The notes under the pieces are model-generated. The model was given only the letters and a program-made list of their open reading frames with translations. It had not been told where the DNA came from and made no database searches. Shown here one piece after another: positions 7,921 through 16,537 of a stretch of 64,000 bases of DNA. How positions within the stretch are numbered: the first letter of the stretch is position 1; every line of letters starts with the position of its first letter. This stretch comes from Dyadobacter chenhuakuii (GTDB lineage Bacteria; Bacteroidota; Bacteroidia; Cytophagales; Spirosomataceae). Both the position numbers and the translations under genes were made by a program. Where the stretch lies: the NCBI RefSeq assembly GCF_023821985.2, contig NZ_CP098805.1, forward strand, positions 62,001 to 126,000, in the 5' to 3' direction.

Positions 7921-9126
7921 TTATTCCACCGCCAACGTGGCTGGACCAAATTCCTCAAAATGGATAGCCTCGCGCGCAACACCCTGCGCACTCAGATAGT
8001 CAAAATGTTTCTTGATAAAAGCGCCCGGTCCGCAGATGTAATATTGGGCATCGGGTTGCATGGCTTGCTGCACCTTACTGAGATCCACAAAACCTTCATA
8101 ATAACCATCTTCAATTTGCTGTTCAATCTTGTCATAAAAAGTGTGAACCGACATTGCGTCATGCTTTTCGCCAAGTTCACGCACATGATCTTTAAAAGCA
8201 TGCACCCGGTAACCCCGGCATCCATGAATCCACGTAACAGGTCTTTTGTTTCCGGCAGAAATCAGATAATCCAGCATACTCATGAATGGAGTGACGCCAA
8301 CGCCGCCGCTGATGAAAACAATAGGATCCGCTTTCTCAGTATCAAGAACAAAATCACCTGACGGCGCAGCCACCTCAATCATGGCGCCCTGCTGAATGCT
8401 GTTGTGCAGTAGATTGCTGACATAACCTTCCGGCCGCTGCTGGTTGCCATGTTCTTTTTTTACGGAAATGCGGTAATATTCGCCATTAGGAGCGCAGGAA
8501 ATGCTGTATTGCCGCGGCTGAAAAACATGTAGCTCTGGCACAAACAAGCGCACTGTAATGTATTGTCCCGGAATAAAACCGGCTACTTTTCCCTGGTCGG
8601 CAGGATGCAGATAGAATGAAGTAATCTCGTCCGACTCCTGTACTTTTCGTTTTATCACAAAAGGTCGCCAGCCGCTCCATCCACCTTCTTTTGCTGCGGA
8701 CTTGCTATACAAATCAGCTTCTGCTCCCGACATAATCCCTGCCAGTTGCTGGTAAGCGACCAGCCAGGCATCGATCAGCTCAGGTGTTGCCGCCTCGCCA
8801 AGCACCTCGCCAATGGAAGCCAGCAAATGCTTGCCCACAATGGCATACTGCTCGGGTCTGACGTCCAGACTTACATGTTTGTTGGCGATCCGGTTTACAG
8901 CATGAGAAAGCACTTGCGGGTTATCGATGTGTTCAGCATATGCCAGCACAGCCATTGCCAGCGCTGTGGGCTGGGCTCCTGAATGCTGGTTTGCCGAATT
9001 AAACACATTTCTGAGCTCGGGATTTTTTGTGAGCATTCTGTTATAAAAATAAGTGGTCAGCGCCACGCCATTTGCTTTTAAAACTGGCACAGTGGCCTTT
9101 ACGAGATCTTTTTGTTCGTTTGTCAT
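7921..9126 (-). CDS. hmp: Flavohemoglobin, nitric oxide dioxygenase
   Basis: A 401-residue protein with all three Hmp domains: a globin (1-140) with proximal His84 and the distal-pocket Tyr28; an FAD-binding domain with RQYSIS; and a ferredoxin-reductase-like NAD domain with GGVGVTP. It converts NO to nitrate with O2 and NAD(P)H in the cytoplasm. The length equals that of E. coli Hmp (396). It is transcribed away from the Rrf2-type repressor gene at 9231, and its promoter at 9163-9192 is overlapped by paired half-sites, which fits NO-responsive control of the NsrR kind. Confidence 0.97.
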   Translation of the reverse strand: MTNEQKDLVKATVPVLKANGVALTTYFYNRMLTKNPELRNVFNSANQHSGAQPTALAMAVLAYAEHIDNPQVLSHAVNRIANKHVSLDVRPEQYAIVGKHLLASIGEVLGEAATPELIDAWLVAYQQLAGIMSGAEADLYSKSAAKEGGWSGWRPFVIKRKVQESDEITSFYLHPADQGKVAGFIPGQYITVRLFVPELHVFQPRQYSISCAPNGEYYRISVKKEHGNQQRPEGYVSNLLHNSIQQGAMIEVAAPSGDFVLDTEKADPIVFISGGVGVTPFMSMLDYLISAGNKRPVTWIHGCRGYRVHAFKDHVRELGEKHDAMSVHTFYDKIEQQIEDGYYEGFVDLSKVQQAMQPDAQYYICGPGAFIKKHFDYLSAQGVAREAIHFEEFGPATLAVE

Positions 9127-9151
9127 GTCAATAAATATATAAATACCTTTT

Positions 9152-9192
9152 TATCCTTTATTCAAAAGTAAATTAAAAACATTAAAGGACAA
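9152..9192 (-). promoter_or_regulatory. hmp promoter with two TAAAGGAYA half-sites
   Basis: On the minus strand a -33 TTG (9192-9190), a 19-bp spacer and a -7 TACTTTTG (9170-9163) form a textbook Bacteroidota promoter. A half-site TAAAGGATA (minus strand, 9160-9152) lies at the likely transcript start, and TAAAGGACA (plus strand, 9183-9191) overlaps the -33 box, in opposite orientation. This is a good place for repression by the divergent Rrf2 protein. The operator assignment is inference. Confidence 0.7.
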
Positions 9193-9211
9193 GGTTATCT
9201 TTTATTATTTT

Positions 9212-9219
9212 TAAATTTG
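9212..9219 (+). promoter_or_regulatory. -7 element of the Rrf2 gene
   Basis: TAAATTTG matches TAnnTTTG and ends 11 bases before the ATG at 9231. The TAAAGGACA half-site at 9183-9191 lies upstream of it, so the same protein could control both directions. No clear -33 TTG is seen at the right distance. Confidence 0.5.
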
Positions 9220-9230
9220 AACTTACAACT

Positions 9231-9668
9231 ATGGCGATATTTTCAAAAACGTGCGAGTATGCAATCAGGGCAGTGCTTTATATCGCACACAAATCTGCCT
9301 TGGACAAAAGGGTAGGGATTAAAGACATTGCAGCGGGGATAGATTCTCCCGAACTGTATCTGGCTAAAATCTTGCAGGATTTAAGCAGGAAAGGCATCAT
9401 CAGTTCAGCAAAGGGACCTAATGGCGGTTTTTACATTGAAAATAATGCTCTATCCAAGCCCATCAGCGACATTGTCGAGGCGGTGGATGGAAATGCACTC
9501 TTTTATGGCTGTGCGCTGGGCTTAAAACAGTGTTCAGAAATCCATCCATGCCCACTCCATGACCAGTTCAAGGCAATCCGCGACCAAATTAAGGATCTGC
9601 TTTATACCACAACCATCGGAGCGTTTAATCAGGAACTGCTGGCAGGCATGCTTTCCTTGAAGAAATAG
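9231..9668 (+). CDS. Rrf2-family transcriptional repressor, probable Fe-S sensor (NsrR-like)
   Basis: A 145-residue Rrf2 protein: N-terminal winged helix (FSKTCEYAIRAVLYIAH, then PELYLAKILQDLSRKGIISS and GPNGGF) and a C-terminal part with three cysteines at residues 94, 101 and 107 (FYGC, KQCSEIHPC). The spacing is close to the Fe-S ligands of IscR and NsrR. Such proteins lose DNA binding when NO or oxidants attack the cluster. The divergent flavohemoglobin gene makes NO sensing the most likely role; IscR-like Fe-S homeostasis is less likely since no isc or suf genes are near. Confidence 0.9.
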   Translation: MAIFSKTCEYAIRAVLYIAHKSALDKRVGIKDIAAGIDSPELYLAKILQDLSRKGIISSAKGPNGGFYIENNALSKPISDIVEAVDGNALFYGCALGLKQCSEIHPCPLHDQFKAIRDQIKDLLYTTTIGAFNQELLAGMLSLKK

Positions 9669-9881
9669 CTTAATCAGGGCATTCTCAATCTATCTGGCTT
9701 GGTGCATGTGCGCTATAACATTCGCATTCTATATTAAGGGCTGCAAGGTTAGATAATTCTGGTTACTGATACCATAGCGCCTGTTAAATACTAATTTGAG
9801 GGTGTAATGGGCATATTCCCGGGAAATAGATCGATCACTCAAGCAATTAGATTACCATTTCGCTACGCCCGACCTAGTGAT
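9669..9881. other. Gene-free stretch before recombinase remnant
   Basis: No open frame with a plausible start was found. The right end may hold further decayed parts of the serine recombinase that becomes readable from 9882. Confidence 0.5.
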
Positions 9882-10150
9882 GATACTAGCAGTGCAATGG
9901 GCAATCCGTCTTTTAATATTATGTGCGTGTTGGCCGAACACGAAAGTAACATGATACGCGAGACAACAAAAGCAGGACAATAGTCAGCCCGGGCTAGAGC
10001 GAAATCCGGAGGCAGAGCGGATGGGTTAGTGAGCGTTACCGTAAAATAGCTCCGGAAGTAGAAGAGATATACGAGAAGAACAACCGGAGTATGGATGAAA
10101 TTCGAGAGATGTTCAAAATAAAAAGCCAACCTCGTATTTCGATTTCTTAA
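9882..10150 (+). pseudogene. Serine recombinase/resolvase remnant (C-terminal part)
   Basis: Two plus-strand frames carry a recognisable resolvase tail. The first reads DTSSAMGNPSFNIMCVLAEH and then NMIRETTKAGQ, a TAG stop, and SARARAKSGGRADGL. After a frameshift near 10030 it continues ERYRKIAPEVEEIYEKNNRS and MDEIREMFKIKSQP, the helix-turn-helix region. The LAEHE.NMIRE.T.AG pattern is the conserved end of the catalytic domain and the long E helix. The catalytic serine half is missing. It marks an old site-specific recombinase, probably of a resolvase/invertase-bearing element. Confidence 0.75.
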
Positions 10151-10520
10151 TCCATGACATTACTGTCTATAAGCAGACTAAAACAGTATTTTTAATGTCT
10201 TATGTATAAGTTAAATTTAGCTTTTGGCGCGTTGACTTAATACCTGAATGCACTTTTTTCGTAAAGTATGCCTGATCGATCTTTCATATATTTATATCAA
10301 TGCCTAATCCTTGCATCTAATTAAGAACATTAAGCAATGGAAAGAGTCAAGAATAGATACACAACAGGCGTTGCTAAGACCAGTCTCTTTGGTCGTTATG
10401 GATCCTTTTCAAAATGGAAGATGTCAATTCATTCCAATTTAAATACCATTCAGCAAGTTAAAAAAGGCGTAATTGCAGGTTTAAATACATAGTTTTGTCT
10501 AACTATATAAACCAATAATT
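10151..10520 (+). promoter_or_regulatory. Upstream region of the esterase-CitMHS-AtuA operon
   Basis: This 370-base stretch has no gene. It ends with TAGTTTTG (10490-10497), a full match to the Bacteroidota -7 element, 24 bases before the ATG at 10521. No TTG is found at the usual 19-20 bp distance, so an activator may be needed. No clear operator palindrome was seen. Confidence 0.5.
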
Positions 10521-12134
10521 ATGAGAAGAATCATTACTCTAGGGTTAGCCGCTGCGATTTGCCTTTTTCAATTTTCTGCATTTTCCCAAAACGAAGATCC
10601 GCTAAAAGCAGGCGAAGATATCGCAGTTACGTCAACTGAAAGCGGCAAGGTTAAGGGATATTTGCATAATAACATCTTTACGTTTAAGGGGATACCTTAT
10701 GCTAAATCAGAACGTTTTACAGCGCCCCAAAAGCCGACACCCTGGTCTGTTACACGCAGCTCGATGAGCTATGGGCCGGTTTGCCCTACCGATCCTACCA
10801 CGACGGTTAACGATGCTTTCGAATTTGCTTTCAATCATAATTTGGGTTACTCCAATGAACATTGCCAAACGCTCAATGTGTGGACACAGAAATTGAACGA
10901 TGGCAAAAAGCGCCCGGTAATGGTATGGCTGCACGGTGGGGGTTTCACTGCCGGTTCATCCATCGAACTACCGTCTTACGATGGCGAGAATCTGGCAAAA
11001 AAAGGCGAAGTAGTTTTAGTGTCTATCAACCATCGCCTGAATATTTTGGGTTTTTTGGACTTATCGGCTTATGGTGACAAATACAAAAACTCCGGTAATG
11101 CAGGTTTGGCCGACATTGTTGCCGCCCTGCAATGGGTTAAACAAAATATTGATCAATTCGGTGGCGACCCCAATAATGTCACCATCTTCGGCCAGTCGGG
11201 CGGCGGCGGAAAAGTCACTTGTATGATGAACACCCCTCAGGCGAAGGGTTTGTTTCACAAAGCAATCGTAGAAAGCGGCAGCTATGTTACTTCATTTACC
11301 GAAAAGGCCGTATCTCAGCGTTTGGCAGCAGCATTAATGGAGGAACTGCATCTGCAACCTGCCCAGGTTGACTCACTTCAAAAGATGCCCTATGACCAAT
11401 TGAATGCTGCCAGTAAAAAGGCCCTTAAAAAGGTAAATGAAGAGTTAAAAAAAGAAGGTAAACCGGGCAATGTGGGCTGGAACGCTGTGCTGGATGGTGA
11501 AATGTTCCCAAATCAGCCTTCGGATCCTGCTGCCATGGAACTTTCAAAAACGATCCCTTTATTGGTCGGCACAACAAAAAATGAATTTGCCGCTTTTGCA
11601 CCCACGCCCAAAAATATGACCATGGAGGATGTGAAAACCACCCTGCAAAAAAAATACGGCGATAAAACAGAGGCCTATATAGCAGCTGTAAAGAAGGCTT
11701 ATCCCAACACCAGTAAGCCTTTCGAATACAATGATATAGAGTTTGGTTTTCGATCCATGGCTATTAAGCAAGCTGATCAAAAGTCAGGTTTGAACGGTGC
11801 TGCGCCAGTTTTTATGTATCTCTTTACCTGGCAATCGCCCGTCAATGGTGGGATGTATAAAGCCATGCACTGCATGGATATCGCCTTCCAGTTTGATAAC
11901 ATTAACCGTTGTGAGGAAATGACCGGTGGAGGTAAGGATGCCTACGCTCTTGCTTCCAGGATGAGCAGCTCTTGGATCAATTTCGCACGGACAGGCAATC
12001 CAACTGCGCCCGGTTTGCCCAAATGGCCTGCCTATACTGCTGCTGGTGGCGCTACCATGATCTTCGATGTTAAATGCGAAGTGCGTGATCATCCAGATGC
12101 CGAACTATTAAAAGTTGTCTCCACTGGTAAATAG
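10521..12134 (+). CDS. Type B carboxylesterase, exported
   Basis: A 537-residue alpha/beta hydrolase of the carboxylesterase type B family with a signal peptide (about residues 1-22). It shows VWLHGGGFTAGSS (oxyanion hole), NVTIFGQSGGGG (nucleophile elbow; the usual GESAGG is here GQSGGG) and HCMDIAFQFDN with the catalytic His region. It should hydrolyse carboxylic esters in the periplasm. It is the first gene of a five-gene plus-strand operon with a second esterase (11 bases downstream), a CitMHS transporter and AtuA-type proteins, so its product acid is probably taken up and degraded by the downstream genes; this link is inference. Confidence 0.9.
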   Translation: MRRIITLGLAAAICLFQFSAFSQNEDPLKAGEDIAVTSTESGKVKGYLHNNIFTFKGIPYAKSERFTAPQKPTPWSVTRSSMSYGPVCPTDPTTTVNDAFEFAFNHNLGYSNEHCQTLNVWTQKLNDGKKRPVMVWLHGGGFTAGSSIELPSYDGENLAKKGEVVLVSINHRLNILGFLDLSAYGDKYKNSGNAGLADIVAALQWVKQNIDQFGGDPNNVTIFGQSGGGGKVTCMMNTPQAKGLFHKAIVESGSYVTSFTEKAVSQRLAAALMEELHLQPAQVDSLQKMPYDQLNAASKKALKKVNEELKKEGKPGNVGWNAVLDGEMFPNQPSDPAAMELSKTIPLLVGTTKNEFAAFAPTPKNMTMEDVKTTLQKKYGDKTEAYIAAVKKAYPNTSKPFEYNDIEFGFRSMAIKQADQKSGLNGAAPVFMYLFTWQSPVNGGMYKAMHCMDIAFQFDNINRCEEMTGGGKDAYALASRMSSSWINFARTGNPTAPGLPKWPAYTAAGGATMIFDVKCEVRDHPDAELLKVVSTGK

Positions 12135-12145
12135 ATTTAATTGAA

Positions 12146-13012
12146 ATGAAAAAAATATATTTCTTCTTTACCATTCTGATGTTGAGTGGATTATGCGCCT
12201 ATGCATCACAAGTTGACACCATCCAGGTCCCAAGCGCTGCGATGAACAAAACCTACAAAGCGGCCATTGTTCTCCCGGAAAGCTACGCCAAAAGCAAAAA
12301 GGATTTTCCCGTCTTATACTTGCTTCATGGAGGATATGGCCACTTCGACGACTGGCTGCGTAAAACGCCTGATCCTATGCTGGTTAAGAACCTTGCAGAT
12401 CAGTATAATATCATCATTGTGATGCCAGAAGGCGAGATTTTTAGTTATTACATTGACAGCCCGGTTGACCCAAACAGCAAATTTGAAACTTATATTGGTA
12501 AAGAAGTCATTCAATTTATAGACAGTAAGTACCGCACGGTCAAGGACAAAAAGGGCCGTCTCATTACAGGTTTGTCCATGGGCGGTTATGGCGCGCTTTA
12601 TCTTTCTACCAGGCATCCTGATCAATTTGCTGCGGCAGGCGCGATGAGCGGGGCTTTGGATCCGAATATGACGACCTGGAATCTTTCGCCCGAGCGGTTT
12701 AAAGGCCTCACCACGTTTCTCGAAAAGACCTTTGGTCCGATGACACCTGATAATTATCTGCCTTATTCTGTCGTCAACATGGCGGATCAGATTCGCCGAA
12801 ACGGACTACCTCTCGTGCTTGACATTGGGGTGGAAGATTTTTTGCTCGAACCTAACCGGGAGTTGCACCGACGGCTGGTCTACAATCACACACCACACGA
12901 CTATACCGAGCGCCCTGGCGGTCATACCTGGGACTTTTGGCAAGCAGCATTGCCCAGCCAATTAATGTTTTTTAGTAAGGTCTTGAAAGCCAATAATACC
13001 GCAGTTCAATAA
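12146..13012 (+). CDS. Exported esterase, FrmB/feruloyl-esterase D type alpha/beta hydrolase
   Basis: A 288-residue esterase of the putative esterase (S-formylglutathione hydrolase/FaeD) family, with an N-terminal signal peptide (to about residue 20). Motifs are VLYLLHGGYGHFDDWL (oxyanion), GLSMGGYGALYLS (nucleophile Ser) and PGGHTWDFW (catalytic His). The signal peptide argues for action on extracellular esters rather than formaldehyde detoxification. It starts 11 bases after the type B esterase, and the transporter starts 24 bases after it, so all three are probably one transcript. Confidence 0.9.
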   Translation: MKKIYFFFTILMLSGLCAYASQVDTIQVPSAAMNKTYKAAIVLPESYAKSKKDFPVLYLLHGGYGHFDDWLRKTPDPMLVKNLADQYNIIIVMPEGEIFSYYIDSPVDPNSKFETYIGKEVIQFIDSKYRTVKDKKGRLITGLSMGGYGALYLSTRHPDQFAAAGAMSGALDPNMTTWNLSPERFKGLTTFLEKTFGPMTPDNYLPYSVVNMADQIRRNGLPLVLDIGVEDFLLEPNRELHRRLVYNHTPHDYTERPGGHTWDFWQAALPSQLMFFSKVLKANNTAVQ

Positions 13013-13036
13013 GGTAGGTTTTAGAATAAAAATCAG

Positions 13037-14335
13037 ATGCTGTCACTGCTTGGCTTTTTTACCATCTGCGTTTTTTTAGGATTGATCCTGACAAAGCGCT
13101 TGTCTGTGCTGCTTTCGCTGATCCTGGTGCCCGTCGTATTTGCATTGATCGCGGGTTTCGGGCCAAAAGAGGTAGGGGAGATGTTATTGGGCGGGATCAA
13201 ACAAGTTGCCCCTACCGGCATCCTGCTGATCTTTGCCGTACTATATTTCAGCGTGATGATAGACACCGGGCTTTTCGATCCGGTAATAGCCTTTATTATT
13301 CGCTTCGCAAAAGGCGACCCGCTCAAAATTACTTTGGGCACCGCCATTTTGACGATGCTGGTTCACCTCGATGGGGACGGCACCGCCACATTTATGATTA
13401 CCGTCACAGCCTTGTTTCCGGTTTATAAAAAACTGGGAATGAATAAGTTGATACTTCCCTGTATCGTCGCGCTGAGTGCGGGGGTCATGCACCTGGTACC
13501 CTGGTCGGGAACAGTGGCGAGAGCATTGAATGTCATGAACAGCGATCCGGCGCATCTGATCATTCCTATCCTGCCAGCCATGATTGGCGGAATCCTTTGG
13601 GTACTTTTTGTAGCATTTTGGCTTGGTAAAAAGGAACGTAAAAGATTGGGCGTTGTTGACATGGATTACGATCATCACCAGCAACTTTCTGTTGAACAAA
13701 AAGAGAGTCGACGACCAAAATTATTTTGGCTGAATGCTGTTTTGACGATTATTTTGATCGCAGCGCTCATTTTGTCACTGGCCCCGCCGCCAGCGTTATT
13801 CATTATTGGTTTTGCAGTGGCGATTTTGGTCAACTATCCATCACAGGCCGATCAAAAGAAAAGGATTCAGGCACATGCGGCCAATGTATTTTCGGTTTCC
13901 ATCATCGTTTTTGCGGCCGGAGTATTTTCAGGCATCCTGACAGGAACAAAAATGATCGATGCCATGGCATTGTCGATGGTTTCCATGATCCCGACAGCGC
14001 ACGCAGGTTACCTGCCGGCTTTGGTGGGCTTTACAAGCATGCCATTAAGTTTGGTATTCACACCGGACGCTTATTATTTTGGTGTAATCCCTGTTTTAAA
14101 AACAACCGCCGCCCATTATGGGTTAAATTCAATAGAGATAGGAAGGGCGGCAATTTTAGGGCAAATGACCACCGGTTTCCCGTTAAGTCCGTTAACTGCG
14201 TCCACTTTTGTCTTAATTGGCTTGTCAGAAGTGGAACTGGCGGATCATCAGAAATTTACCTTCAAATGGGCGTTCGGCACGACCATCATCATGACTTTAA
14301 TAGCATTAGCTTCGGGGGCAATAAGCATATCATGA
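13037..14335 (+). CDS. CitMHS-family citrate/tricarboxylate-type transporter
   Basis: A 432-residue integral membrane protein with about 11-12 hydrophobic segments. The family-typical stretch MLVHLDGDGTATFMITV and the later GVMHLVPWSG and PLSPLTASTFVLIG mark it as CitMHS, which takes up citrate-metal complexes with protons in Bacillus. Substrates of distant members are often unknown. The stop codon overlaps the start of the AtuA gene (ATGA at 14332-14335), so translation is probably coupled, linking the imported compound to AtuA. Confidence 0.9.
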   Translation: MLSLLGFFTICVFLGLILTKRLSVLLSLILVPVVFALIAGFGPKEVGEMLLGGIKQVAPTGILLIFAVLYFSVMIDTGLFDPVIAFIIRFAKGDPLKITLGTAILTMLVHLDGDGTATFMITVTALFPVYKKLGMNKLILPCIVALSAGVMHLVPWSGTVARALNVMNSDPAHLIIPILPAMIGGILWVLFVAFWLGKKERKRLGVVDMDYDHHQQLSVEQKESRRPKLFWLNAVLTIILIAALILSLAPPPALFIIGFAVAILVNYPSQADQKKRIQAHAANVFSVSIIVFAAGVFSGILTGTKMIDAMALSMVSMIPTAHAGYLPALVGFTSMPLSLVFTPDAYYFGVIPVLKTTAAHYGLNSIEIGRAAILGQMTTGFPLSPLTASTFVLIGLSEVELADHQKFTFKWAFGTTIIMTLIALASGAISIS

Positions 14336-15666
14336 CACAAAAAAATGAAGTCCGTATTGGTTGTGGCGCAGGCTTTTCTGGAGACAGGCTCGAACCTGCT
14401 GTGATCCTGGCCGAAAAGGGCGATCTGGATTACCTTGTACTCGAATGCCTCGCAGAACGGACCATTGCATTAGCCCAAAAAAGAAAAGCGGCAGACCCTT
14501 CACAGGGTTATGATCCGCTCTTGGAGCGTCGGATTGAATTACTGCTGCCATTGCTCAAACAAAATAAGATACGGCTCATTACGAATATGGGTGCTGCAAA
14601 CCCGGTCGCAGCAGCAGATAAGATTATTGGCATAGCAAAGAGACTGGGAATTTCCATTAAAGTAGCCGCGGTAATCGGGGATGATGTGTTGGAGCATATC
14701 AGTGGCGATGAGATCGCCATGGAAACAGGGAATTCCATTTCTTGGTCCGGGCAGACGGTGTCAGCCAATGCTTATTTAGGTGCGGAAGCTATTTTACCTG
14801 CGCTGGAAACAGGCGCTGACATTATCATCACCGGGCGGGTTGCTGATCCATCCTTGTTTGTAGCCCCGCTGGTCCACGAATTCGGATGGTCGTTGGATGA
14901 TGCCGATATGATCGCCAAAGGGACTGTGATTGGACACCTGATGGAATGCGCAGGACAGATCACAGGTGGCTATTTCGCCGATCCGGTCAAAAAGCCGGTT
15001 GAAAATATGAGTACACTGGGCCACCCCTTTGCAGAGGTTTATCGCGATGGCAGCGCGGTTATTGGGAAAGTAGATGGCACAGGAGGCACCATAACGCTGG
15101 CTACGGCTAAGGAACAGCTGCTGTACGAGGTAACGAACCCATATCAATACTTGACGCCCGATGTTTCAGCAGATTTCACCACCGTATCCTTGAAACAGGA
15201 TGTGAAAGATCGTATTAAAGTAACTGGCGGCAGCGGCAGCAAAAAGCCATCGACGTTAAAGGTCAGCGTTGGGTATAAAGCAGGCTTTACAGGTGAAGGT
15301 GAGATTACTTTCGCAGGGACAAATGCATTGGAAAGGGCCCGTATGGCAGGCGAAATAATGCATGAGCGGTTGAACGATCAATTTCCTGGGTTAAGGGTTG
15401 ACTACGTTGGTCACACATCGGTACACCCGACCTCGCTCGCTCATGATCATAAACCATATGAAGTGAGACTACGCCTAGCTGGCAAAGCTGCAACGGCTGA
15501 TGAAGCAGCTATCATAGGTCAGGAAGTGGAGGCGCTATATACCAATGGCCCGGCTGGTGGGGGAGGGGTGCGCAAGTATGTGAATGAAGTCATTGGCATT
15601 GTATCGATTTTGATGAACCGGAACACAGCAAAGTCGTCCGTAGTTGTAAAAGAATATGAGTATTAA
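14332..15666 (+). CDS. AtuA family protein (DUF1446, acyclic terpene utilization-like)
   Basis: The ATG at 14332 (MTQKNEVRIGCGAGFSGDR) overlaps the CitMHS stop and gives 444 residues; an upstream extension in this frame would only run antisense-like through the transporter. The protein has the DUF1446 features GCGAGFSGDRLEPA, TNMGAANP, ITGRVADPSLFVAPL, GHLMECAGQITGGYF and GGGGVRKY. AtuA is needed for citronellol/geraniol catabolism in Pseudomonas but its reaction is unknown. In that protein the C-terminal domain is fused; here it is a separate gene that overlaps by 11 bases. Pairing with CitMHS suggests a carboxylic acid substrate rather than a terpene. Confidence 0.9.
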   Translation: MTQKNEVRIGCGAGFSGDRLEPAVILAEKGDLDYLVLECLAERTIALAQKRKAADPSQGYDPLLERRIELLLPLLKQNKIRLITNMGAANPVAAADKIIGIAKRLGISIKVAAVIGDDVLEHISGDEIAMETGNSISWSGQTVSANAYLGAEAILPALETGADIIITGRVADPSLFVAPLVHEFGWSLDDADMIAKGTVIGHLMECAGQITGGYFADPVKKPVENMSTLGHPFAEVYRDGSAVIGKVDGTGGTITLATAKEQLLYEVTNPYQYLTPDVSADFTTVSLKQDVKDRIKVTGGSGSKKPSTLKVSVGYKAGFTGEGEITFAGTNALERARMAGEIMHERLNDQFPGLRVDYVGHTSVHPTSLAHDHKPYEVRLRLAGKAATADEAAIIGQEVEALYTNGPAGGGGVRKYVNEVIGIVSILMNRNTAKSSVVVKEYEY

Positions 15667-15976
15667 ACTTTATGACATAGCGCATAGCCGCGCGGGAGAC
15701 AAGGGCAATACATTGATTTTATCATTGATTCCTTTTGACGAAAAGGATTATGAGTTGCTATGCAAGTTGGTAACTGCGGATAAAGTAAAGGAACATTTCA
15801 AGGAGATCATACACGGCGAAATCCTCAGATACGAACTACCAAATATCTCGGCTTTGCAGTTTGTATGTCAGCAGGCTTTGGCGGGTGGCGTTACCACTTC
15901 ATTAGTCATGGACGCGCACGGAAAGACTTTGAGCTACGCCCTGCTGGAAATGTGCATTGAATTGCATGCCGGTTAA
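15656..15976 (+). CDS. AtuA C-terminal-domain protein
   Basis: A 106-residue protein equal to the C-terminal domain of AtuA: KLYDIAHSRAGDKGNTLILS at the start, LRYELPNISALQFVCQQALAGGVTTSL later. It overlaps the end of the AtuA gene by 11 bases and must be produced with it; the two most likely form a complex that replaces the fused protein of other bacteria. It is the last gene of the operon. Confidence 0.88.
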   Translation: MSIKLYDIAHSRAGDKGNTLILSLIPFDEKDYELLCKLVTADKVKEHFKEIIHGEILRYELPNISALQFVCQQALAGGVTTSLVMDAHGKTLSYALLEMCIELHAG

Positions 15977-16174
15977 ATATTTCCAAAAGCCTTTAATCAA
16001 CCGCAAGCGCGTTTTGACCAGTAGTGCGAAAAGAATGCCCTACCTTACCGAAATAAACTAATGATAAAATCAGTACGATTTTTAGATTAGTCTTAAAGTT
16101 ATTACGCTTCGGACTTAGAGCTTCTTCGTCCTAATTTTTGTGAATTGAACCGGCTTTCAGTTTAATTTAACCAT

Positions 16175-16537
16175 TTACACTTTTTCTTCTATAAAGTGCC
16201 AACAAACTCCTGCGGCGTCAATAATATTAACCTCTCTTCCGTATGGTTGCTCTTTGGGTTGCCCAATGAGTGGAATACTAAATTTTTCTGGAAGATTTTT
16301 TTCTGTTAGTTCCTTCCAAAAAGCATCCATGTCCTTTATTTTAACTGTTAACATTAAATTTTCAGCAAAGACCTTATTATCGTATCTCTGTAATATGAAT
16401 TTGCAATTACCATTTCGAAAACCGATGAGGTCGCCCTCTTCCCATTCTACCTCAAAGCCAAGTTCCTGAAATAGTCGCTTTGATTTGTAAAAATCATTAC
16501 CAGAAGGAATAAAAGGCTCTAAAGATAAATAAGTCAT
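16175..16537 (-). CDS. VOC (glyoxalase/bleomycin resistance) family protein
   Basis: A 120-residue protein with one or two beta-alpha-beta-beta-beta units: FIPSGNDFYKSKRLFQELGF, GFRNGNCKFILQRY, and the C-terminal VNIIDAAGVCWHFIE. This is the small Bacteroidota type of the VOC superfamily; members may be dioxygenases, isomerases or drug-binding proteins, and metal ligands cannot be assigned with certainty (one Glu near the end, EE). It stands alone; both sides are gene-poor. Confidence 0.8.
   Translation of the reverse strand: MTYLSLEPFIPSGNDFYKSKRLFQELGFEVEWEEGDLIGFRNGNCKFILQRYDNKVFAENLMLTVKIKDMDAFWKELTEKNLPEKFSIPLIGQPKEQPYGREVNIIDAAGVCWHFIEEKV

Noticed and set aside
9863..10129. 88-codon minus-strand frame
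   Set aside because: It runs antisense to the serine recombinase remnant, whose plus-strand reading explains the sequence.
13726..14331. 600-base upstream extension of the AtuA frame
   Set aside because: It overlaps the CitMHS gene in another frame, its translation is rich in His/Cys/Trp without family similarity, and the ATG at 14332 gives the normal AtuA start.
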